Positions 56,401 through 64,000 of a DNA stretch of 64,000 bases are shown one piece after another. The notes beneath the pieces were generated by a model, which worked only from the letters and a program-made list of their open reading frames with translations, was not told the DNA's origin and searched no databases. This DNA comes from Blasia pusilla (Eukaryota; Marchantiophyta; Marchantiopsida; Blasiales), in assembly GCA_050084515.1 (NCBI GenBank), contig CM114271.1, positions 12,462,001 through 12,526,000 of the forward strand, given 5' to 3'. Within the stretch, counting starts at the first letter, position 1; every line of letters starts with the position of its first letter. The position numbers were made by a program, and so were the translations under genes.

Positions 56401-58124
56401 TCATCTAGATGAGCGGAGATCTGAACCACAGAAACCTGAGAGGCGTGTCATCGACGAAGCATCTCCTCCAAATAAAGAAGGAGTCGTGACATGGGCCAGA
56501 GGAGCTCGTAGCCAAACACGCTATGGGAGTTTGAGTGGCACGAATAATAATGGAAGACATATAAATCGATGTGTTCGAGCCACTGCACTGCTTGACTTCT
56601 TGACTTCAGTCGCAAGGAAAGAAGATGAAGATGAGGTAAGTGGGCAATTTCTTCTTCACTATGTCTACCAACAACCCTTAGTATAACTATGGAAACACAA
56701 GAGTTAAGAATCTGATAATTGTGACTAGAACCTTGGCCAGTATGTAATTTGATTGTATTCTCTACCACTCATCCTTTGAAATGCAATTTCCATTCTCCGG
56801 TTGATCTCCTCAAGCTCATCATCCAAAAAGTTTTGAACATTGGTATGTGCAGAAGATAATGCTATGAAGAAACTTCCAGTACTGTATAGAAAAACATAAT
56901 TCATCTCCATCACACACTTCTCCAACCTCTGGACAGGGATTAGCATCGTCATCTTAAACTCTGTATTCATAAATAATCTATTGAAGAAGAAAATTCATGC
57001 TCTTGTTCTTTTGGTTAATAGACGGGGACTATCTTTTTCTCCTTGTGGAAACTATCCTTGTTTTACCTATGTGAGTTGCTGACTGTGTGGAAGCACACAC
57101 TTTCAAATAGTTATTGAAATCGTGGCTAGCTAGTTGGAGTAAGATTATTTGGGCGAATCTCCCAGCTGCTAAAAAATCGAGTGGAAGTCGTGTAGTTTGC
57201 CATAGGAGAAAAGGGAAATAACAAGTTCATTCCTAGATAGTATTCTCATATATTTGCTCTGCAGTACGACATCCATTTGCACTTGCAACCACTTAATGGG
57301 GAGTCTGATGACGAAGATACGCTGCCCAATCTTGAACGGCCCTATCTCTGTTGTCCACCACATATGACAGTCCAGCATCTTTGCAAGGTGAGAATTCAAA
57401 CCGAACAAATGACAGATTGTAGTGGATGGACGGAAGTTGGGATGGTTAGATTAATTATCTAACCATTATCTAAGACTCTTAACTTAGATAATTGTCAAGA
57501 CTCTTGACAATTATCTAAGGTAAGAGTCTTAGATAATTGTTAGGTTTCTTTCATAGTTTTAGAACAAAAGTATGCAGTGAGAACTCGATAGAAAGTTGGC
57601 TTATTTTTAATTTACACTCCAAGTAGTCGTCTGCTGGTTAAAAGAAACACGAGAAATCTACTAACTTCCAATTTGTATTTCTTAGCATCTTGTGAACCGA
57701 TTGTCGCCAGCGCCTGGGGGAGAGCTTGAGCTGTTGGTGGAGCGAATAAGTGGTATTGTCACAGATCAAGTTCTACCAGCTAAAGTTGCTTCATTGAGGC
57801 TGAACAAATTGGCTAGAGGCAAGACGTGGGCTGCCAGACCTGAAGGTGGCAAGATTGTAGAAGTCCTGCCCTCAAAATACACTCTGAAATACGTCCTCTC
57901 AACATGCTGGGATAAGCGAGGAGATCTGGTAAGCTCCAAATATTGACGGATGTTTCTTCACAAGCAGGACCAGTTACCGGGAATCGCAGTCCTTCTATTG
58001 GCACGTTTTCTTTCCAAATGTAAAGCGATGTACCCTTGGTCTCACGATTTAGTTTGAAGAACCTAACTCTAAGCATGCAACAGGATCTCTTGTACCGGAG
58101 GAAGTCGTAGTGCAAGCAATGTGA
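53434..58124 (+). CDS. RING1: RING1-type Polycomb E3 ubiquitin ligase
   Basis: Nine exons: 53434-53477, 54764-54822, 55067-55148, 55362-55482, 55622-55663, 55961-56635, 57265-57387, 57686-57928 and 58053-58124; 1461 coding bases, 486 residues. All junctions are GT/AG and phases agree. It begins [24 protein letters not shown], then [19 protein letters not shown] and [20 protein letters not shown] form a C3HC4 RING at about residues 30-75, closely matching plant RING1A/B. A basic, variable middle (exon 6) follows. The C-terminal part (from about residue 342, [10 protein letters not shown] to [13 protein letters not shown]) fits the ubiquitin-like RAWUL domain. In plants this is the PRC1 subunit that monoubiquitinates histone H2A in the nucleus. 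Length and order are as expected and no defect is seen. Confidence 0.93.
57459..57543. repeat. Near-perfect 42-bp palindrome in RING1 intron 7
   Basis: 57459-57500 pairs with 57502-57543 around a single base, with two mismatches by hand count. The inner 18 bases (CTTAGATAATTGTCAAGA) are perfect. A smaller palindrome, GGTTAGAT...ATCTAACC, overlaps its left edge. It resembles a foldback or MITE end. Confidence 0.85.
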
Positions 58125-59915
58125 ACTCGCACAGAGTGGAACAGATCTCTACTAGATGAGGAGGAAGAAGACTTTGCTGAAGAGAAGAGAGGTAAAGAAG
58201 TGGTTGCACGGATGGGGATAGGATTACTACATGGGTCGTCACAAGACTCCTTCGGGACTAAAGCTTCTAAGGAAACATGTGTCAAAGCAAAACATTGTGT
58301 GCTGCACCTACAACTATCAACGGTGAACCCATTACTACATTCATAGATCCAGAGAACTCGTTGAGCTCCAGCTCGCCAGCATTTGTACCTACCAGCTTCA
58401 TAGAATGACTTGATCCTCCTCTCCATCATGCAAGACGTCCGAGAACTCGCTGCTGCTAACTTGTACTTGATCTATCAAAATTAATATCATGCATTGGTTT
58501 TCACCAAAATTTTGACTTCCATCGATTCTTGAAGCAAGCACTTGGTTGGCAGTGGGTGCTTGAGCGTCGTGAGAAAAAGAAATTCACTTTTTGGGCGGAG
58601 AGACTCCCTCACATTGTCACATAAAATATTTCCAAGGCCAAATTCTAAAGCAAGAGTTTGACGCGAGTTGGCAAGGGCAAGATGGCCGCCTGACCCTTAT
58701 TTGAATGTCTGGATTTTTACTTCGTAAATGGGTATGTTTTTCCACTCCACTTTTGGTTCTCCACTTGCAACCATTTCCAAAGCTCATTCTACGAACATTA
58801 TCTACTCAAGAATTTTAATTAAATTCACTTTGTCAAACTGAGAAAGTTCACAAGAGGACGAAAGTACACGTCAGTCTAAAGTATAGTGTAATCTGTAAAA
58901 TCTTTCCTGATCCACAGGTCATTTTGGTGTGTAAGAAACTCCAATTCTCTATGGTATACGTAAAATTGTATCGCGCAGACTAGTCATCTCGACAGCTCAT
59001 AACACAACTTCGCGTTCTTTTCTTCGGTTTTAGGCCACTCACGTCTCCTTTCTGTGTGAATGTTCCACTTATTCCATTACACTTTCCATATCATGTCATT
59101 TTTTCGTTTGTAGTCAATGTCCTCTTCCAGACGTTTTGGACACCTCGTACCCTAAGTGCTTACGATCAAAGTTTTTGTGTTGCCTCTTCAATTGTACTCT
59201 GAAACGAGACTTCTATCAATTTTTTCTTGGCCAGTTTATTAATGAATATTATCTACCATACGGGCAGATCTTTAAAATTAGACAAATTCCACAAGCATGG
59301 TATTACCACTCATACATGAATGGAACCTGTTAGGTGAAGGTGAGGTGGCTAATCCTAGGCTGAAGCTAAGATTAGTTACTTCCTTTGTGACGACTATTTG
59401 GCTGCACCAGCTATTATTTGTACACAGGTCACAAACAATACACATTTGAAATTTGGGCAAGTTGTGGTGCCAGGAGCCGAGCGACAAGCTGCGATCACAT
59501 CTCAGAGGCTTAATTCCAGAACAAAATCTTTAAACTGTCAGAAATAGAAGTGAGCCAGAATTTGAACTACCAATGGCACAGGATTTACTCTCCGCAAGTA
59601 GCCTACACCCAGAACATCTCTTCTAGATCTCCACCTGTCATTGTTGAGTCATTTGTACAAGGTAGCCTTTGGTTCAGGTACATTACTACAAGGAGGCAGA
59701 GCTTGTAAATTCAGTCTTCGATCTTAGCCCCACAACCGCACTGATAGTGTTATGTGGCTCTCTCCTTTTGCGAGGGCTCAATTCTACGCCTCATGAATTT
59801 GACAACCTCTTTTGGTGAGACCAGTCTTCATTGCCTTACTAGGCTCTGCTAACATGCCTGAATTCCTGTGACATGAAGGATGAATGCACTCGAACAAATC
59901 TGAAGATTCTGCTTT
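58125..59915. other. Spacer between convergent genes
   Basis: Holds the 3' untranslated regions of the RING1 gene (left) and the CPBP gene (right). Frames are short. No element was recognised. Confidence 0.4.
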
Positions 59916-62900
59916 TCATAGAAGCTCTTGTATGTCATAACCTTGCAACTGCAGTAGCAACAGCAGAATATAAGTCAGTATTTAACTGACCATGACATCT
60001 CAAAATAGAAGTTCGAATAGTTGCTAGAAATGAAAAACACAACAATCCAACAAAATAAGGAGAAAAAGTCACCAAAAAAAACTTTGAATTTGACCTTTGT
60101 TTAAGGTCAAATTCAAAGACAACATTGGCCTTCCAAAGTTAATATCATTTCAATAAAGATCATCAACTTACCCGAAGTAGGGTTAACAGCACTACCACTC
60201 CCGAATTCCAGATAGAATGAATAAGCATTGGGGTAGCCAAATTGCGCGTTTGCGCATATGAAAATCCGAGTATAACACCTGAACAGAGAATAACAAAGAC
60301 TTTATTTCACCACAGCATTATGCAGGTTCGTAATTTAGCAGGGTGACATTCACAGTATAGCTGAGTCTGGAATACCATCCCCAACTTGGTCTGAAGAAGT
60401 ATTTTGTGGGAAATGCCTCTTCAATGTTCTACTTCACAATGGATCAACCAAATAGGAAACAGAAGAGACACAAGGAGAGATTCTCTCACCAAGGGCCAGA
60501 AGTTGAGGGAACTCTGCAGGTGTCAGATGAGCACCAGCAAATGCACAGGCACTGACAAAAACTGCAACTGGTGTGGGCATCCTGTCATTAAACTCCAGGG
60601 AAGCGTAATCAGTCGAGAACATCAATATTATCTTGAATTTAGGCTGCATAATCTTTAAGTATCAACATAAGAAGTGGTCTAACTGTGCATACACACACAA
60701 CCTTGAGAGTATGCAAAGATGAAATTGACACCTCAATTTCAAGAACTAAACAGTTCTTCATCCTTCTTGATGGAACCAGCCCACTAGTGATAAATATGTC
60801 AAGCAGAATTTGGATCCTAAAAACATGAACTAAAATACCCACCATTTGGTAAGAGACGTCATCAAAAACCCGCGAAAGACAGTTTCTTCAAGAAGTGGAG
60901 CTAGCACTCCCGTGACACCTATTAGAGATGCAGTGCTGGAAGAACAGAGCAAATCCATATTGACCACCTCTGTCAGCACACATCCATACTTATAAATTTC
61001 TTCGCATGTATTCTCTCCTCTAGGAGCCCACATACCATATTGGACTACAAAAAACATCGATTTGACTTTAAAAGAAAAAAGTAGTGGTACTTTAGACCAA
61101 CTCAAGCAACATATCATGTCTAAGAAAACCCTGAATCTGCAAATTAGTCCTCGATCCCATTACCATTTCATTGGTCACGTCATCACGAGACCAAGATAAA
61201 TGGTCATACCTAAGAGGTGAGGCACCAATTATAGGCATCAATTGTACCAGAGCATCTGTTTCCTGCAGTCAAGAAACTTGTCTTCAATAAAGTAGGACAA
61301 GAAAACTATAAACTTGTGAGGGTATGTTTCAAGAAATTCTTTGGTTTAAGGTGAGTCCAAATCTCTCCACAGACTTGCTACTACTTCAATCATCAAATAG
61401 TATTGATTCTTTGATTCATCAGATCCACCCTTTTATTTCCTTAATGGGTATTTTCCCACCCTGTTTAAATGCATGATTGCCTCTTCCCTTCGATTGTAGC
61501 ACAGTCTAAACTGTCACATGACAGAACGTAGCAGTCTCTCAACAACTGTCCAGAAACCAAACCCTTCACCCTAGGACTGTGAGCCACAATGGACCTCTGC
61601 TGCAGCAAGAGGAACTATTGATGAATTCAGGTCCAGTAACTGCTGATCCAGAAATGGTATGGTTATCAAGTCCACACAACTCATATACAGATCAGTGTCT
61701 GAAGCCCATATCATTCTCTTGAAATTATTAATAAAATCACAGCCAGCTACGAGGTAAGTGACTTACATCCCGTGCCGGTGGTTGACCATTTAGTGACGAT
61801 GAGAAGTAGCTAGCACAAAGCACAGCAGCAGCTGAACCCACAGTTCCAATACCTCCCCAAAGAAGCCAGCCTCGCTGCAGATTGAAAGGCGATTTCAAAT
61901 CTACACCATAGAAACAATTCTGGTCAGCCACATCACGACTACCTTGGTAAAGAAATGTAACACCCACAGTATAACTACATAACTATTGTACTTGTTATTA
62001 CATTGAACTGCACCTTGCACGCTGCATACTACTCATGCTGAATAATCCTCAACATTTTAAAATCTTACCAGAGGCATCATATAAGTTTGAGAAGAATTTC
62101 TTCAAAACTTCTTTGAGAACTGAAAGTCTGAAAGAAAATCATAGAAAGGAGAGGACTCCTCTGCTTGGTACCATCATTTCGAAACTTCCACGTTTTATCC
62201 AATTTTCAGAGTCTAATCTAGTTAAGAAAAACTTCATACATTGAGAATCAAGCAAAAAAATAGAAGCTGTAGTTACACACCAAATGAAAAAAGTCCAGGT
62301 GGAAGTGGCTTGTATTTTTTTACAGCCAAATTGATGACACCCAATCCAGTGATTGTCTGGACACTGCCAAAACAATATCATTCAGCCGAATCATTGAATG
62401 AGCATGAAACAAGAGAACAATGTTTGAAACGGAAAATCGCCTTATTGAAGGTCTACCAGACTAATGATAGGCATGAGTTTTCAGAGGTCTTCTACCAACT
62501 TTTTCTTTTGACATGGCATCAGCAACCTGTCAGGAAAAAGGTTGACTAGAGATACAGTTTAGAAACTTTCACAAAAGAAAAGACAAAGCACCAGGTGTCA
62601 AACTTCTTGTACAAATTAGTGTGCCAGACAGTGAGAAGTAGACAAAATTACAATTACACACCAAATGACAGCTACTTAATTTTTTTGAGAACAATCCACA
62701 TTGATCAAAGTTGAGAACTAACAGCTGATGAAGGAGAATATATACAGCTTGGTCATCCAAATTCATGTACTGTCTTCGCCCCACTCCAAATTGAGCACCC
62801 ACAATTGACACGAACAATCCTGTCAGCAGAAAACTGCCCTGGCAACCACAACCAATTCTTAATTGGGAACTTTGACTTGACATGAACATGACATTCTGTG

Positions 62901-63798
62901 CATCACTCGTTTTACCAAGATGACGCGGAAATCTTCAGAGACAAAAGACTATTGAATCTAAATTACACTCAAAACGCTTATGGCACACTAGAAAGCACTC
63001 TTAAGTCAAGAGAATTCAGGGGATATCCCCTGAATTCTCTGACTTCCAGGGATAGTGGCAATCATCTATGTAGGTAGTTGAAGCTTGCTGTGACACCCAG
63101 TCTTATTTGGGTCTTATGGTGAAATTACAAACCTAGCAAGATGTTTCACCAAGAATACAATGGTGAAATGACTAAGAAGTTTCAGGCTGAATCTGAGTCA
63201 CTGGTCATTGGAGAAATAACGATATAATCTGCAATCCAATGAACAATGAATGCTTATCTCAGTGTTTTGCAGCAGATTGTAATGAGAAGCTCCAATCTTG
63301 ACTAAAAATTGTTCATGGAACAGTGTGATCAAGGATGTCACAAATCCGGATAAGAAACAGAGATATGGCTTCCTTGCTCTAGTCTGAATAGATGACTGCA
63401 AGAAGAACCTTTGAACCTAGCGGAATATGTCAAGCCATAGAAAGTGGCTCGCTGCACTTGGTATCTACGTCTATGACTCAATTGACTGAGATAATGGACA
63501 AGTTTCATAACAAATCCCATTGGACCATTGCATTTGACGAGGAGAATGACAAAGTACAACCTTGTTTCGACACCGGAAGAACTAAAAATCCATGTATCCA
63601 GCTCAAAAAGATGCTTGCCAATTGCAGCTTGTGCTCCATTGGTCCATCACTCGAAGATAAAAACCATTATTAATGCAACCAAACTAGCTGACAAGGAGTG
63701 AGAAAGCACCTGATTAACCATGCAAAAATGCCCACTGACACGGTTTTGCCATCCCATGGAATATCCCAACGTTCTAGGATTGACCACGGTGCTGCCTT
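59916..63798 (-). CDS. CPBP (CAAX-like) intramembrane protease, 5' end missing
   Basis: Exons on the minus strand: 63798-63710, 62833-62723, 62363-62281, 61900-61767, 61262-61210, 60935-60843, 60581-60490, 60278-60172 and 59948-59916. These give 264 residues plus stop, with consistent phases. Early exons carry PWDGKTVSVGIFAWLI and FLLTGLFVSIVGAQFGVG, membrane-type segments. LLWGGIGTVGSAAAVLCASY is another. All three family motifs are present: LAPLLEETVFRGF (E-E-x3-R), AFAGAHLTPAEF (F-x3-H) and LIHSIWNSG (H-x3-N). The end is LQGYDIQELL. Plant members are mostly plastid membrane proteins, some acting in chlorophyll or thylakoid maintenance; which one this is I cannot say. The first exon, with the presumed transit peptide, was not found and probably lies beyond the right edge. 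Confidence 0.88.
60082..60118. repeat. Perfect 16-bp inverted repeat in CPBP intron
   Basis: CTTTGAATTTGACCTT at 60082-60097 is exactly complementary to 60103-60118, with loop TGTTT. Confidence 0.85.
63003..63045. repeat. Perfect 32-bp palindrome in CPBP intron
   Basis: 63009-63040 is self-complementary about GGGGATATCCCC with no mismatch. Past a one-base bulge the arms continue for five more pairs (AAGTC with GACTT). Confidence 0.9.
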
Positions 63799-64000
63799 CT
63801 GCAATGAATTCATACCAATTGCCAACTGGAGAATTATAAGTCCATCAAGAAGACCTTCGGAGAATGGAGAAACGACCAAACTTGTTACTGATTTTTTGAG
63901 AATTGTCAGAAGTGAGGGCAGAAATAGGACAAAAGATTTTCTTTACATCGTTCTGCAGGACTTCCAGCAAATATAGATTGTCTACTGTCAAACCATTACT

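Noticed and set aside
63800-63976. Possible transit-peptide exon of the CPBP gene at the right edge
   Set aside because: A frame exists but its donor is weak and its phase does not match the next exon.

Overview
The window is nuclear DNA of a land plant. The telomere-type repeat CCCTAAA, spliced genes for a plant RING1-type Polycomb protein and plant organelle proteins, and the retrotransposon families all fit this. The mix of elements (a Ty3/gypsy element carrying a cytosine methyltransferase, a DUF8039/DUF7869-type element gene, an unusual LINE) suggests a non-flowering lineage such as a moss, lycophyte or fern. I cannot fix the species from the sequence.

Layout. 1-2.1 kb holds a decayed, unrecognised minus-strand reading frame. 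2.7-10 kb is repeat-rich: a short CTACGTC-type minisatellite, a roughly 150-bp tandem array (about 3.5-7.4 kb) and a looser array built on short palindromes (8.6-10 kb). 10.1-13.9 kb holds broken transposon-like genes (two DUF8039-like domains, then a DUF7869-like frame with a C-terminal SH3/BAH-like segment). 14.3-15.5 kb is degenerate interstitial telomere-like repeat, split by a 426-bp insertion with 9-bp flanking repeats. 15.68-21.29 kb is a full-length but dead Ty1/copia element on the minus strand with a perfect 5-bp target duplication; it sits in an older gypsy-type LTR and its own reverse transcriptase is split by an inverted solo LTR of its family. 21.3-24.3 kb is AT-rich with no gene.

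24.3-34.5 kb is the most interesting part: a plus-strand Ty3/gypsy element with the order LTR, long leader, gag, zinc knuckle, protease, C5 DNA methyltransferase, reverse transcriptase, RNase H, integrase, PHD finger, LTR. It is inactivated by stops, frameshifts and loss of the methyltransferase's catalytic cysteine, but the domain order is readable.

34.5-44.5 kb has microsatellites and a few orphan ORFs but no gene I can name. 44.5-47.8 kb carries a four-exon minus-strand gene for a conserved plant organelle-type protein of unknown function. 48.2-49.8 kb is a LINE fragment. 53.4-58.1 kb is a complete nine-exon RING1-type gene (PRC1 E3 ligase). It converges on a minus-strand CPBP (CAAX-like) membrane protease gene at 59.9-63.8 kb, which probably continues past the right edge. 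All splice phases in these three genes agree. Their introns contain several perfect or near-perfect palindromes.

The genes do not form an operon or pathway. The window is three ordinary host genes on the right and nested transposon-rich DNA on the left.
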